Shown in pieces: positions 24,732-38,331 of a stretch of DNA of 64,000 bases; the stretch's first letter is position 1; the number at the start of each line of letters is the position of its first letter. The position numbers and the translations under genes are program-made. Source of the DNA: Toxoplasma gondii ME49 (Eukaryota; Apicomplexa; Conoidasida; Eucoccidiorida; Sarcocystidae). The DNA lies in NCBI RefSeq assembly GCF_000006565.2, contig NC_031479.1, positions 5,296,289 through 5,360,288 of the forward strand. The letters are read 5' to 3'. The notes below the pieces were generated by a model. The model was given only the letters and a program-made list of their open reading frames with translations, searched no databases and had not been told where the DNA came from.

Positions 24732-26084
24732 AAAGGGGATGCCTTATCCGTTTTTGGCAGCACACAGTCAACAAGGGTATACACTCGCTCAACTCCGTCT
24801 ACACCAGTATTGGTCGGTAATTGATCCCTCGTCTTCATTAGTTAAGGCTGAACTTCCGCCCTCTCCATCCGTCCTCACAACCTCTTCGCGGAACACTATG
24901 TGCAGCATTGCTCGTCGCGGTTGTGGCTTTCCCTCCTCCTGTGCTCAGCGTTTCTTGCTCTTTTGCCACCACTCATCTAACGTTGAACCAACAAGGCAAG
25001 TTTTGCCGGAGAGATTTGTCAGAACGAAAAACCAGGAGAGCCCGACACTGTTTTTTGTGTCGTGTTCCAGGCAATTCAGCTCGCGCCGTGTTTCTGTGCT
25101 TACTACGGCGAACTGGAATGGCACATCAGCTTCTTTGCCTGAAGTTTTGTTAGTCTCCGTGCAGCTGGAGGTAAAAGGTTTGTTTGAGACTTAGACAAGC
25201 ATTGGAGCAGCTTGTTTTATTCGAGAGTTCACTCTCAATCTTACGAACAACAATTACATACATATACACACACCTCATACCATGTTGCAGCCTCGAAGTG
25301 CGCTGTGTTTGTCGGCGATATTGGATTTTTTCTTTGTTTCTGCATATTTGCACGCCAAGGATTTGACAAAGACTCCCGTGGTATCAACCTCTCTGCTCGT
25401 TCATCTACGGGCACTCTCAGTCCACTGGGTTTTCTCTTGCATGCACGTAGGCATGCATTTTGCTGCACATCATATGGCTGCCGTATGGAAACAGTGAAAG
25501 CCTCTGCTCGTTCATGATCGACCCGACTCATTTTTAACCAACTGCCATGTTTCGCTATCCCTTACTTCTTTCTGTCGTCTCTTTTCCACCCGGTTGGCTC
25601 TGCCCCGAGGCGACACAACAGACCCATTCTTTCCTCTTTCCTCACCTTTCCCGACAACACAGAACAGCACATGCAATCGCGGGTGTTGGTCCGAGCCACG
25701 ATTTCCAGGGTTGCCAGCGGAGCAGAAACTCCCGCGTCTCACTCTTCCTGCACTTGCTACTCCATTCCATTAACGCGGCTGTTCTGAGCCGAGGCGCATG
25801 ACAGACAAGTAAGCGCTGGTGCATGCCCTGCGAAGAAACGGCAAAAAGACAACCGATGCCTGTCGCCACAGCGCTTGCAGCGAGTCTTTTATGGGGAAGC
25901 GCTGTTTGCAGAGAAGGCGGAATGCAGATAATCCGTCAGCAACACCGCCTTCCCCTTCCCGTTTTGGCTCACTGCGGGCACATGCGCTGTCTCGTTCAGA
26001 ATACAGTCGTTTTGTCTCTCACACTTATCAGTTGTGTTTCTTGACTAGGGATCCGTCAAGTCCGCTCTCGGCGACGAACGCGCA
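24732..26084. other. intergenic / 5' leader of the giant gene
   Basis: About 1.35 kb without a supported gene. A strong acceptor-like sequence (TTGTGTTTCTTGACTAG, ending 26048) lies just before the giant ORF. Its TAG is also an in-frame stop 36 bases before the ATG at 26085. The ATG may thus be the true start in a leader exon spliced at 26049, or the first ATG of an unspliced leader. Confidence 0.45.
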
Positions 26085-29000
26085 ATGAGGAGCGCGAAGG
26101 GGGGGCCCGCGCCGAGCGGGACTTTGTGTTCCTCGTCGATTCCTGCTCCAGTTGCTCCGTTCCTTGCTTCCTGTTCGTCTCGCTTTGCGAAACAACTCAC
26201 GGACATCTTCCGCCGACTTTCGCTGCCTTTTTCGACGCTTCAAGTGGAGGCGATTCACCGGCTTCTGACACTGGCCCTTGAGAAAGAAAGCCAGGCGTTC
26301 CCCGCGCATCTCCAGGCGGCCGTCGCCCTTCTCTTTCACACGCTGCGTCCCCAGCGGCCTGAGGCGCTGTCGCCGGATGCCTGTACACCCCAAGCAGGCA
26401 GCGAAGGCGGCGTCGTTGGATCCGGCAGAGCTGCGTACCTCCAGAATGTCGCCTTTCTGCCGTCTCTCGACGCAGCGGTCACACTCGCGGGCCCTACCGC
26501 CGTCCCTGTTCTCTCTTCGCTTTCCTCTCAATCTCCTCGGAGCGACGTCCTTTTCAGCGCCTTTCCTCCCCTCGTCAGCTCGGTCCTCGACCCGGGTGTG
26601 GCGTGCGCCTCCGTTCCGGCCGGTTTTGCCGCCGTGAGAGCCGCGGCGCTCAGCGCCCTCGTCCAACTCGTAGCTGCGGGCCTCCTTGACCTCCATCGCG
26701 TCACGGACGAGATTCTCGCGAGTGCAGCTGCTCTTGAGAGAAACAGGACTGCACTGGCTTCTTCTCCGAAGCCAACCGAGTTTCCCGTTCGTGTGGATTT
26801 GACCTCAATTCTCCCCGAAGGTCTTCAAAGACTACTCTTCGCCTCCCTCCTTCAGGAGGCTCTCGCGGGCCGCGTCGGAGCTCCCCGCTTCGCCGGGGCT
26901 TCTTCTTCCACGCGTTCTTCTTCTCTCAACGCTGCTTCCTCGTCTCTCTCTCCGAGCCAAGGAGAGACCGAAGGAGAGCTCCAGTGCTCTCTGCCGTCTT
27001 GTGTGACTCTTTCAGAGGCCTCTGCTCTTTTATCGAAAACGCTGCAGCGCCTCGCTGCCTTCGATAGCCATGTCGGTCTCTCCATCCTCGAGCCTCTCAG
27101 TGACGTTCTCCTCGCCTGCTGCGCCTCCGAGAACGCGGCGCCCACTGCATGCGAAACCGGAGATCTGCCGCTCTTCCCCCTTCCTTCGTCTGACTCTCTC
27201 CCCCGATACTCCCACAGTTCCTCACCTGGCAAACAGGCACAGGCCGAGAGAGAAGCTGACGAAGGGAGGCTTGCGGGCTCGAGCTGCATGGCGCACCAAG
27301 ATGCGCCGGGGAGACAAGGGTACGCAAAATCTGAAGAGAAGGGCATTGTTCGCGCTTGCGACTTCTTTTCTTCATTGCGCTTCTCTCCGAAAACCTTTCG
27401 AAGCGACGTTCTCCTACACTTGGTCCTTCCCCTCCTTCGGGACGCCCTGCTCGTCTGTGGAGCTCCCGAGACGCGATCCCGGGCCCTCGCGATCGAGCGG
27501 CTCCTGGCGGCCGCTGCGGCGTGTGTCGAGGCCGAGCGCCGAGCGCATTCCTCCGCGGGGGAAGCGAATGCTTTTTCTCAGGCTGTGAAACCTGCGAGGT
27601 GCGGAGATCAGAGGACTGGCCTGGGGTTAAACGGAGGCCCCCCCTTTGCCAGGGACGGAGACTCGAAGAAAGGGCAAAATGTAGCGCACGAAGAAGCAGA
27701 TCGAACGGCTAGCAAGCAGGAAAACGCGAAAGAAGTAGAAGAGGAACCTGTAGGTCTCTTGCTTCGGTTCATCTTTCAAGAACTGCACAACGTTGACCCG
27801 CCATCGGGATTCCTCTCTTGCTGGGATGCAGCGCACCGGGTTCTCAAGTTGCGGTGTACGTACACCCCGAGCGACGAGCAGGTTGGGCTCGGCAGCCAAC
27901 TGGCGTTTGCGCTGCTTCACCGCGCATGCCTCGAGCGCCAGAGTGGACGCGACGCAACTCTGATTCTTCGTCGGTTCGCAAGTTGGATTGAAGAGGAGGG
28001 AACGGCGTCGGCGGCGCAGCCGCTCGAGTGTCTTTTCCCGCAGAGAGGAGACGGAAAGTCCCCAGAGAGCGTCGCGCAGCGAGCGCCGTGGGACCCTCTG
28101 CAAGGAACAGAGAGTGTCTGGCGCGCGCGGCTACTCGCGTGTTCCGTCGGGTGGCTTCTCTGGCAGTTTCCAAGTGAATCGGAACTCGGGCCGTTGCTGC
28201 ATGCATGCGCGCATCTTCTCTCGCTTCTCGCCTCGCTCTCTGGAGCCCGAGAGCAAACAGTCAGAGACGGGGACGCTTCCTCGCGTGCACCAACTGCAGG
28301 CAGAGGAGGCGGCGCCGGAGTGGACGGCGCTTCGGCGGAGACAGGATACAGTCAAGGGTCTCCTGTTCGCGCGGAGCAACAAGCTTTGTTCTCTTCGCAC
28401 CTCGTCCTCCTCGTGCCTCTCCTTAGTCTCCAACAGACCTGCCCCCGAGACAGCCCGCACCTGTCGCGCGTCGCATGGCTCGCCGAGGCAGCTGCGTCGG
28501 CGAGCCGCGCGTGTCTCCAAGCTGGAGCAGAGGCGCTCAGCAGGTCTTCTGCTCCAGGAGCGAGCCGACGAACAGGCGAGGGCGCGAACTGCGAGAGAGC
28601 TGTCGCGACACTCGAAGGATTGCCGGCGCGTCTCGGACGGGCTGCTGGCAGCCACCTCTTGCCCTGGCTCACGGCAGCTCTGTGGCTTTTCCACATCATT
28701 GACAGACCTTTGGTCGAACTCACAACGCAATCAGAAACTCTCCGGTCTCCTCTGTCTCTTCACTCGTCTTCTTCGAAGTCTTCGTCTTCTTCTCATTCTT
28801 CGTCTTCTTCTCACTCTTCGTCTTCTTCTCATTGTTTGGATTCTCATTGTTTGGATTCTGCTGGTTCGGTCCAAGGTGGAGACTCACAGGCGCACTTGTT
28901 TCTGGGTTCCTTTTTTTCCGGGGACGCCTTCTCCAAGGGTCTGTCTCCGCTGGTGTTTGCGCGCGACCACGGCCTCGTCTCTCTTCTTCTCTCTGTTCTC

Positions 29001-32000
29001 CTGCTGTCGGAGTTTCCCCAACATAGGGCGCATGCATGCAAGGGCCTCCTGGCCACCCTGCAGGCGCAGCCTTTGGAGGCGCAGCGCGCCCTGCCGGTCC
29101 TCCACTTCGCCGCCGCGCACCTCCCTCTGCTGCCTCTCCTCGCCTCCCTCAGGGCGCTGTCGCTCGCATCTCTCCCAGCCTCTCAGAGCGAAAACACAGA
29201 GCAGCAACAGCAGACAGAGACTCACGAGACAGAGAGACGGAAGGCAGACAGACAGGCGACAGAGAGCGAAGCGAGACAAGGAACGACGCAGCGAAGAACA
29301 GTCGTGGAGAGGGCACATCGAGATTGGCGAGGCGAGGGGAGTACGAGGGAGACTCCACAGAGACCTGCAGCGGGCTCTGCGGGCATGGCGGAAGAGAGAC
29401 AGCCGAGAGGAACGCTGGAGGCTGTGAGGGGGCCATTCGAGAGCGCGAGCATTCTTCTGGAAGAAGAGTCGATCCGTTCTGCGCTGTGCTCCTGTGCAGC
29501 TGTCTCCGCTGCCCGGTTCTCCCACTTCCTTGGTGCGGCCGCTCGTGCGTCCTGGGCCTGCGAAGGAAGCGACCAAGGCGGCGTAGAGAGAGGGGAATTG
29601 TTTTCAGGCTTCCCCAAGGCGTCTGTAGAGACAGCAGGGCCTGGGGGCAGAGCTGCGGAAGCCGAGAGGCGCATGCATGCGCTGGCGGCTCTGTGGCGAG
29701 TGCAGCAAGTGGCAGTCGTTGCTCTGACGGGTCACGTTCTCGCGGCGCTCCCAGCGGACAAGTACCTGGTGCCGCCTGCGTACAGAGCTCTCTTGGATAT
29801 CTCCGGATACAGCGGATCTCCTCCCGCATCGCATGAGAATTCCTTCTCTTCTGGAATCTCCCCGTCTCGAGTTCTAGAACGGAGCTCCTCGTGTCTCACA
29901 TGGGCGCCGCTCGACCCCTCTCTCTTCACGCCGGCGCTCCGCGCGTGTCTTCTCCATCCGCTCTTGACTCGACTCTTTGTCGTCGGTGAACTGTCTCCGT
30001 CGAAACTGCTCCTTTCTCCCGAGTCGTCTGCCCTGTTCCCTCTCTTCACGTTCTGCTCTGCGCCGCCTGCGCGGACTCCTTCTCGCGCGTCTTCTGCTTT
30101 CGCGTCTCTGTCTTCGCTGTCTTCTGCGTGCGAGGAGCCCGCGACTGCAGATGCGGGGCAGCGAGCTGTGAGTCGCGCAATGCTGCTGGCTGTTCAAGAC
30201 ATCACGCGAGGGAGTTCCGGCTTTGCTTGCACCGGAGCCGCGGCGCCTCTCCTTCAGCATGCACTGCCGCAGATCCAGCTAGCTCTCGAGGCCGAGACTG
30301 CGGCGATCCGCGCCCAGGCCGTCGACCTCCTTTCGCTGTTTTGTCTTGCGGGCGTGCTCTGTCCGGGCAAAGTGAAGCGAATCCTCGAGAAAAAAAATCT
30401 CTTGAATCTCTTTCAACAACCTCCTGAAATCACACGCGCAGTTGCGTGCTTCCTCCGGGCCTACATCGTGTGTCTCCTCCACGCTTCCGCCGATCCGTCT
30501 TCTTCTGCCTCTTCTTCGTCCTCCGATGTGAGAGTCGCTTCACTTTCTGGGGAGGAGGAGGCGAAGGTGCTTGAGGTTCTGGGTCTCCTTGAGGAAATCT
30601 GTCAGCTGGGTGCATGCGCGCGGGCGCGGAGTGTCTCTTTTCTGGGAGCGAGCCTCGTTGTGCCTGCTTTGTACGACGCAGAAGGCCAACCTGTCGCCGT
30701 TCCTGCGCGAGAGGAAGCGCCGCTTTCAGCTTCGTCTTCGCGCTTCTCGGAGCAGAAAGTGGAGACCCCTGGCGGCGCGTCCGTCCCCCTCGAGAGGTGG
30801 CGCCCTTCCCCTCCGCAGGCGCTGGCGGCGAGCACTCCCTGCTTCACTCAGCGAGGTCGCCAGACGGAGAAGCAGACGACTGGGCTTCCACTGGAAGCTT
30901 CGCTCTCGACTTGTCGCTTCCTCACGCCGTCCGGCCTCGCGTCGCTTTTGCTCCTCCCGCTTTCGCTCGCCTCAGTGCGCGGGGCGGCTCTCGCCCTGGC
31001 CGCGGCGATGCAAAAGGAACGAGGCCTCTTGGGTCGACGCCGAGCGGAGGGTGCTACGCACGCAAGCGGGAGAAGTCGGTGCATGCTGAGAATTCTGCGC
31101 ATGCTCCACGAGAAACGCGAAAGAGCCGCGGCGAGAGGCAGCAGACCCTCGCCATCGACCGCCGACAGGGCCGGAGGCGGCATCATCCAGGGCGAGGAAG
31201 TTGTCAGAGGGGACGGGAAGAGAAGAGAAGCGAGCGGCGACTGCGGCGAGGAAGAACGAGGAGACAGAGGCGGAGCAGGAAATGTGGACGGGGAGAACGC
31301 AATCATTTCCATGGTTCTTCTCGAAGAACACAAAACCGATCCACGGAAAAAAGGTCAGAAGAAAATGCTTTCTCTTTCTTCTTTCTCTTTCGTCTCCTCC
31401 CTCTTCTTCTCCACCTTTTTGTACTTCTTTCTTCGTCGCCATCATTTTCTCCTCTTCTCATCACTTGGTACACTCATTGTGTAGTCATCTATCACAGGTT
31501 CTAACGTCCTGTCTTCTGTAGATTGCATCCCCTTCTCTCCTTTTGCGGCTTTCGCACCCGCACAGACGCCGAAGCCGTAGGCAGCTGGACGTCATTTTCA
31601 GACTTTGCGGTGCTTCCTTCGTTGTTGGTTTCCGGTTTTTTAATTTTTTTAGGAGTTGTATTTTCGAGCACTCACATATATTTATTTTTATACACCCCGA
31701 ACTGGTTTCCTCCCGCATCGACTTTAGAAAAGTGGAGACGTAGCGTCTTCGCTTCTTCCACCCGGCGATCGTGCGTCGTCTCCTTCCGGTCTGCGCTAAC
31801 ACAAGAGACCTTTGAGTTTTCTATGTGAAATGTTGCAGGTTCCGGAGCTGCGACAGAAAGGCTCTTGGCCGATCGCCAGCGCGCCGCTTTCCTCGCTCAG
31901 ATCAAAGCCGCCGCCTCAACCAGTCGCCTCCAACACCCTCTCCTTCTTCCGCTCTTCCCGCGACTCTGGCGGGAACTCTTGATCGAGTGAGAATCTTTGT

Positions 32001-35000
32001 TCTCTTTCCTCACGTTGAATTGGATGCCACCGAGACTCATTGTCCCCTGTTCTACATCTCTAAATCGCACAGCGCCGTTTCTTCCTGTGCAAGTCCTCTC
32101 CATCGGAGACCGAGAATGGCCTGTGGTTCCCGTTCCACGTGTGAACATCACACAGCTCTAGGGGTCTCTGTTTCTTCTTTCGCAGCTCTAGTTCTGCGAG
32201 CGATAAGACGTTTCGCTTTTCCTCGAATGACCCAGACTCCGCAGAACTTGCGGAGCGCTCTGGACTATCTGCATTATTGTTGATACGCATTGTACTGCAG
32301 CAGCTCCACGCATCACAAGCGAGTCCAGATTTTGCGTGGAATTGGAGGAACGTGTCCTGCATGAAGTCGCCGCAATTTCGTCGTAAAGGATACCCTCATC
32401 ATAAACGGTCGCAGCAGTAGCGGTTAAAGACGACAGCACTTTCGTATGATGTAATTGAATGTCGAGAGGCCTCTTGGAGACAGTTAACAAAGTACGAGCT
32501 CCAGGGGACACAGCGGAGGCGGGACAAATCCGTGAACGAAATGCATGCAAAAACGTTTTGATGGCAACGACTCGCTTTTGCCTTGGAGGCGACTTGTTGG
32601 CAGCTAGCCAGCGTGAGAGCCTTGCAGCAGGTTTCTCCAGCTGTTCGTTGCCCGCAATCTGGTCTCGTCTGTCAAACTATTTGTGCACAAGTCTGTCTTC
32701 TTGTTTTCTTCTGTCTCTGTGTACAAGCATGTATATAGGCTGTATGTGAATATCTCCCAGTCTGTGTGTGTCGCTCGGGCTCATCCTCTCTACGCTAGTG
32801 CATATGCGTCTCTGTCTCTATCAATGCGTAGGTTTATCAGGAATGCTGTAGACACGTTCTGCTCTGATTTATGTAACTGGGGGTACAGCTGTTTCGTATC
32901 GACTGGTCGTTCATGTTCCGATCGTTTTAGCATCTCTGCACGTTCGGCTCCTTTTCAACCCTCCTCATTTGCCCTTCGTCGTCGCTCCTGTTGTCTGTGC
33001 TTTTCTCAGATACATGGAGTCTCTTCCGAGCAGCGAGAGTCGGTTGATGTTTTCGCGCGACGGTCGGCTGTCGGGCGGGAAGAATCGCACATGCACGCGA
33101 GAGCTTGAGAGTCTTTTTGAAGCGATAGCACCTTGTCTTCTGAATTCTTCTTCGAGGTTGACTCAGCAACGGCCTCCTCAGTTCGCCGCCTTCTCCTCCT
33201 TTCTCGCTTCCCTCGCGCTCGTCCACCCCGCCTTGGCGCCGCGAGCTGTACAGACACTCCAGCGGTGTCTCTTCGTCGACGCCGTCGGAGACACCCGAGA
33301 GACGCCTGACTGGTGAGTCCTCAGAGGTAGCAGCGGCCTTCAAGGCCTTCGCACCCGCCCTTGTTAGCAACACAGAAACCAAACGAAAAGAAAACCGAAG
33401 CAAACAAACCATAGCGAGAATGACAATCTAACAGATAACCCCGGTGGGGATTGCCGAGTGCATTAGAGTTCTCGTCCTCGCGAATGCGGTTGCGAAAACG
33501 TATCGTTCTTGGACGCCTCTGAACGCGCTACCTGCAGACGCATACACATTCATACGTGCTGTTATCTAGGTGGATTCTTTCATCCGAATACTCACAAATC
33601 CATGTGTGTGGGCAGAGATATGCTGCACAATATCACTCAGGTATACCTATATATATATATATATATATATATGTTTTTATTGTATTGGATATATATATAT
33701 ATATATATATATGTACAGGCAGTATATGCGCACGCACGCGCATTGGTCGTTTGCTGTGTGATGAAGGTTCACTTTGGAGACCTGCGAGCTGTTCTTTTTC
33801 TTGTTTTTTGCGTTGTGCAACTTTTAGGATTGTCTCGGGGTGTCTGTTGGCGCTCTCAAGTCTCCACGGGGCGTCGATAACGGTCCCAGATTTTTTCCCG
33901 ATGTGCTGCTTCCTTCTTCGCGAGTCGTCCTCCGCGGCGACCCAAGGCACTGTGTTCGTTGCCGCAGCTGCGGATGCGCGGGCGCACCCGACAGACAAGG
34001 CTGAGCTTCTTCGGCTCCTTCAGCTGTACGTACACCTGGGGCGTCACGCGAGCTGCGCAGAGGGCGAGGCCGCGGCGCGGCGGCGGATCCGCGCGTTGAA
34101 GGCGGAGGCGCGACGAAGGGATGGAGACGCGGAAGAAGAGCCAGACGGTGGCGAGGCCGGCGAGGAAATGAGTTCGTCGGCAAACCCGAATTTGCATGCA
34201 GTGGCTTCAGAGGGCGTGTCGCAGAACGCTCTCGAGGAACTCGAAGACGCTCTCTGGAGTCTTCCGTTGGAGACGCTTCCTCTCGGCTGGTTCCTGGGCC
34301 TCGCTTCTGTGGCCCGCCTTCTCCACGAGAATGTGCCTGACCCAACAGTCTTCTTTTCCTTTTTCCACCATACCACGCTGAGGCTGGAAGCTGCTTTCTT
34401 TGGTTGCCATAAGCACAGGGCAGGACTCCAGAAGAACAAAGGAGAGAATCCCTCACCCCTCACGACTTCTTCCTTTTCTTCCTTCTCGTCCTCTGCGTCC
34501 TCGCGTGACGCGCCAGTCTCTCTCGCGCTGCTGCCTCTCTCAACGCTGGTGCCTGCGTTGCTCGAGAGCGGCGTTTTGAGTCTTCGACGAGTCTGCGACT
34601 TCCTCTCTTCTCTCGCTTCGTTCCTCGCGTCGGCCTCCGATGCCGTCTCCGCCGTCTGTTGGTTCGCGGTCGCCCACCTTGTCTGGTCTCTCTCAGGCTT
34701 CTTGGCTCGCCACATGCGCACATCCTCCCCCGTCTCTTCGCGGTCGTCTTCTCTCCGTGGCGAACAAAACGCGGGTTCGTCTTCTAGAATGTGCGAAGCC
34801 TTGCTTCGACTCCACGACTTGCTTGTCGCCTGGCTCGCCTCCTCGAGCTCCGTGGCGGACCGCGGCGCCCGTGCACTCGCCGTCGCCGCTCTCGCGGGGG
34901 TACATACGCCGCTCGGCAGCCCGGGAAAGAGTGGACAGCCGTGTACCTTTGCAGAGGACCTCGCGTCTGCGGACGGGCGGCCGTTTCACGCAGTTGGGAT

Positions 35001-38000
35001 GTTCCTCCGACGACTGCATGCGCGGCTGCAGAGAGAGGCAGGGGAGGCGACCGAGAAGACACACCCGCACTCTGCGTCGCAAGACCCCTCTGCGCCGCCA
35101 GGCGCAGACTCATCTTCTCGAGTTCTGACTGAGGACGAGGCATACAACTCGACAGAAGACGCGACAGAGGACGCCGCAGACGACGGCTGGGGCGAGAGAG
35201 GAGAGGAAGGCATTCCGTCTGCAATCGCGCAGTTCCTCGAGCAGCTCGAGGCGTCTGCTGCACCGCTCGTGAGACTCCAAAGCGGCGTCCAAGCGACTCC
35301 GCGCACCGCAGATCCCGAAGGCACCTTCGTGCTCTGTCAGCTGTATGTACAGCTGAGGGCGTCGGCGCGAGGTGGCGTGCATGGGAGGGCGCACCAGGTG
35401 CTGCCAGAACAGTCTCTCCTGCGGTTTGCCGTCGACGAGGTTCTCCGGGCGGCCCGCGCCTCGTGTCTTCCGCGCTTCCTTCCTGCCCGACAGGCTTCGA
35501 GGCCCTCCTCGAGTTCGGAAGTCGCTGAATGTACTGTACAACCCTTCGCGTTTGCGTTTCCTTCGTTTCCTTCTTCGGATTCGTCTTCCGCGTCTTCTGC
35601 TTTTCCTCTGGCTTCGTCGGCGGCTGTGTGCCCACCACAAACGCGGACCGACTACCTGCAGCTCGCGCACCTCGTGGCGCTCTTGGAGGCCTTGGCGGCC
35701 GTTCGCCCGTCGCTCCCCGACCTCGGACTGCATGCGCCGCTGGACCGACTCTGGTGGCTGGCAGCCGCACGCCTGGAGGAGCTGTTGAAGCCCCGAGAGG
35801 TCGAAAAGAAGACGAGGGAAGCTCGGCAGTCGCGGCGTCCAGGACAGCGCTGCACAGACGCCTCATGCAGAGATGAAAGAAACACTCGTAGAGGAGACGA
35901 AGAACTCGAAGAGGAGACAGAAAGGGTAGAGAGGCTTGAGAAGGCAGAGGGTCGCGGGAGATCGGAGGATGCGTCCGGAGATGATAGACGCGATGAAGAG
36001 GAGGTCGAGGCACTCTGGGGGCTGCAGATTGCCCTCTTGCGCGTTTGCGGTGCGCACGCATGTAACGCGCCGCTGCTTGCGCAGGTTAGCTGCTCGTGGG
36101 CTTATGCAATGTTCTTCGCGGAGAACGCAGGCGAGGAAAAGAGAGGCCAGAGAGAGGATCGAGAAAGAAAGATTCCGGGAGAACAACCGCGAGACGCCGA
36201 CAAACAAGACGCTCGACCCTCCAGTCTCTGTCTTAACCCCGAAGCCCCAAGCGCCGTTCGGAATCTCGCGAGAACACACACACCTTCTCCACCTTGTTCT
36301 TCGTCTTTGGCTTCCTCACTGCACAGGAAGGCTCCTATGTCTCGAGCTGTCAAATTTGTCTTCCTCGCGGAGTTGCCTTCGCTTCTGGAGGCGCTGCCGA
36401 GAAGCGAGGCGGTTTCTCTTCTCGCCCACATTTTCACGCGCGGGCTCGAAGGCCCCCAGCGGGCCCCGAAGCTGTGGTGCGCGGCTCTCTTCGCCCTGAA
36501 GCGCGTCCTGCTCGCGTTTTTGGACTGTCGTGACGCCGCGGCCGTCGCGGGCGGGGGAAGCAGCGACAGAGTCGCCCTCTCAGGCTTTCTCGCAGAAGAG
36601 GAACAAGACGAAAGCCTTCGGCAAATTGAACAGCTTCTCGGGCAGTGGCTTCTGCCTCGCCTTTCGCTCGACCCGGTCCTCGCGCAACCTGCCGGAAACG
36701 CGGCAGCTCCATGCAGTGTACCTACACCCGAAGCCACGAAGTGTGGCGCCGTCGGGAGGCGGGGGATGGTCCCCTTTCCCGTCCTGGCGCACTTGGCCGA
36801 GGCGCTCGAGGTTCTCCTCGTGGCGAAGAAGACGCGTAGAAAGAAGGGAAAGTCTGAGGTGAACGACGCGCAAAGCCCCTTCCACGCAGACTGCATCGAG
36901 GGCGTCTCTCACCTCCCTGTCCTCGTTCTCGGATACCTCATCCTCAAACGCGTCCTGCCTACTAGCCACCTGCATCGACTGCGAGACCAACTTCTTCTCC
37001 CTCCACAACATCTTTCGCCTCTTTCCTCTGCAGCTTCTCCTGTGTCGCCTTCTTCTGGGGAGAGAGGGGAAGCAGCTTCCGGCTTCGCGAGTCTCGAGAC
37101 CGAGGAGCTCTCTCTGCCGTGTCGTCGTGACTTCGTCGACCGCGAGCTGGTTTCCTTTGCCTTCATTGCAGCTTCTCTGCCCTGGCCCGAACAGCTCGAA
37201 ATCCTCCACGGCGTCGTCTGCAGCGTCAGTGTCCACCGGGTGTCTGTACAGCGCGTCGTGCACCTGCTCGTCGCTTTCGCGCTTTTCGCGACAGCCCCAC
37301 ACCTGGCCGTTCTGCTACTTGACCCAGTTCTCGACGGCGTTTGCGAGAAAGAAAAAGGGAAAGAAGGCGCGAGGACGTTTGAAGAAGCTGCGAAGAGAAG
37401 CCGCTTTCCCGTCACGGGTGACGGGGCCGACGAAGAAATCTCGCGAGAAACGAAACTGCGAGAACCGGAGTGTCTGTACACCTCCGATGCGGGAATTCGA
37501 TGGCTAATGGACCAACAGAGAGCTGAGAGAGTGACTGAAGAGACGCGCTCACGACAGCGCTCTTCTTCCTCACGTTTTGTCTCCTCTTCTTCGTCTTCTT
37601 CTTCGTTTCCTGGCGCCTTTCTAGACTCGTGTCTTGGGTGGGAAGAGGAGGAAAGTGTGAATCTTCAGTTAGCAGTTTCTCCAGAAGAGAGCGGCCTTTT
37701 TCCGTCTGTCCTTCAAATTATTCCTCGCGCGTTTCTCGGCATCCGGAGTTTCTTCTCGTTCCACTTCTCCCCGAACCTTCCGCACTGGCAGTCGCTGCTT
37801 CTGCATGCGCCCAGTCAGCGTCCTTCTCTCTTACCACCGTCGCTCTGTGCCCTCGCCCTTCCCCCAGCGACGGCCCTCGCCCTCTCGTATGGCCAGCAAG
37901 ATGCGGCGCTCCTCCTCAAACGAAGAGAAAAACTCTTTCTTCGCATTCACCTCCCTTCTTCTCTTCTTTTTTCTCTCTCTCCCTCTCTCACACCGGACCT

Positions 38001-38331
38001 CAAATCCTTCTCTTCTTCTCATTATCCGTTCTCGCCTCCTTCGCCTTCTTCTGTGAGTGGAGAGTTGCGCGCGAGCTCGAGTCTGGAGTCTCTTTTCCGT
38101 CTCGCTGCTCCGTTCGCGTTGAGGGAATTGCGAATGCTGCTTGTGAAGTCCGCGCGTCTTCAGAAAGAATTAAGTCTCCCGAGTGCGCAGGAACTCGGTT
38201 TGGAGAGAAAAGATCTCGGACGCCGCTTTCCTCAGAAGGCCGAGAAAACTTCGGTTGACGTCCTGTGGCTGCTGAGGTGCTTTGATGATCTCCTCGCCTC
38301 TCCCTCTGTGTCTCGTCTCGTTCAGCTGTAA
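26085..38331 (+). CDS. Giant Leu/Ala-rich helical protein, unidentified (3,407 residues)
   Basis: Four exons (26085-31353, 31839-31986, 33010-33312, 33828-38331) join with GT/AG borders and matching phases to 10,224 nt. The start is the first ATG after an in-frame stop at 26046. The protein alternates amphipathic Leu/Ala-rich helices (for example residues 20-70, 185-215, 1420-1470, 1760-1880 and much of the last exon) with Ser-rich and Glu/Arg-rich linkers. This is the look of a long alpha-solenoid of HEAT/ARM type. I see no signal peptide, transmembrane segment, catalytic motif or Cys/His cluster. I do not recognise the family. FOCAD/RST1-type solenoids (about 1,800 residues) and the AP-5 beta subunit crossed my mind because of comparable helical repeats, but no diagnostic string supports either. 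The small middle exons encode continuous helices, which supports one gene rather than two. Confidence 0.75.
28779..28832 (+). repeat. 18-bp coding repeat x3 (SSSSSH)
   Basis: Three near-identical 18-bp units (TCTTCGTCTTCTTCTCAT/C) encode SSSSSH in the giant protein. They are followed at 28833-28859 by a 15-bp unit repeated almost twice that encodes HCLDS. Replication slippage in a linker between helical blocks is the likely origin. Confidence 0.9.
33648..33712. repeat. Paired (TA)n microsatellites
   Basis: Two alternating TA tracts, 33648-33672 and 33689-33712, are separated by 16 bp. Both lie within the third intron of the giant gene (33313-33827). Each tract is self-complementary and the pair can also anneal to each other. 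Confidence 0.92.

Noticed and set aside
24413..26084. Mini exon 24413-24437 as exon 1 of the giant gene
   Set aside because: It ends in phase 1, while the acceptor at 26049 must enter in phase 0 to reach the giant frame.
27988..29427. 479-codon plus-strand frame overlapping the giant gene
   Set aside because: Arg/Ser/Leu-rich shadow in another frame of a GC-rich exon; no motifs, and the main frame has conserved-looking helices.
34784..36061. 425-codon minus-strand frame
   Set aside because: Antisense shadow of the last giant-gene exon; composition is that of reverse-complemented Ser/Leu codons.
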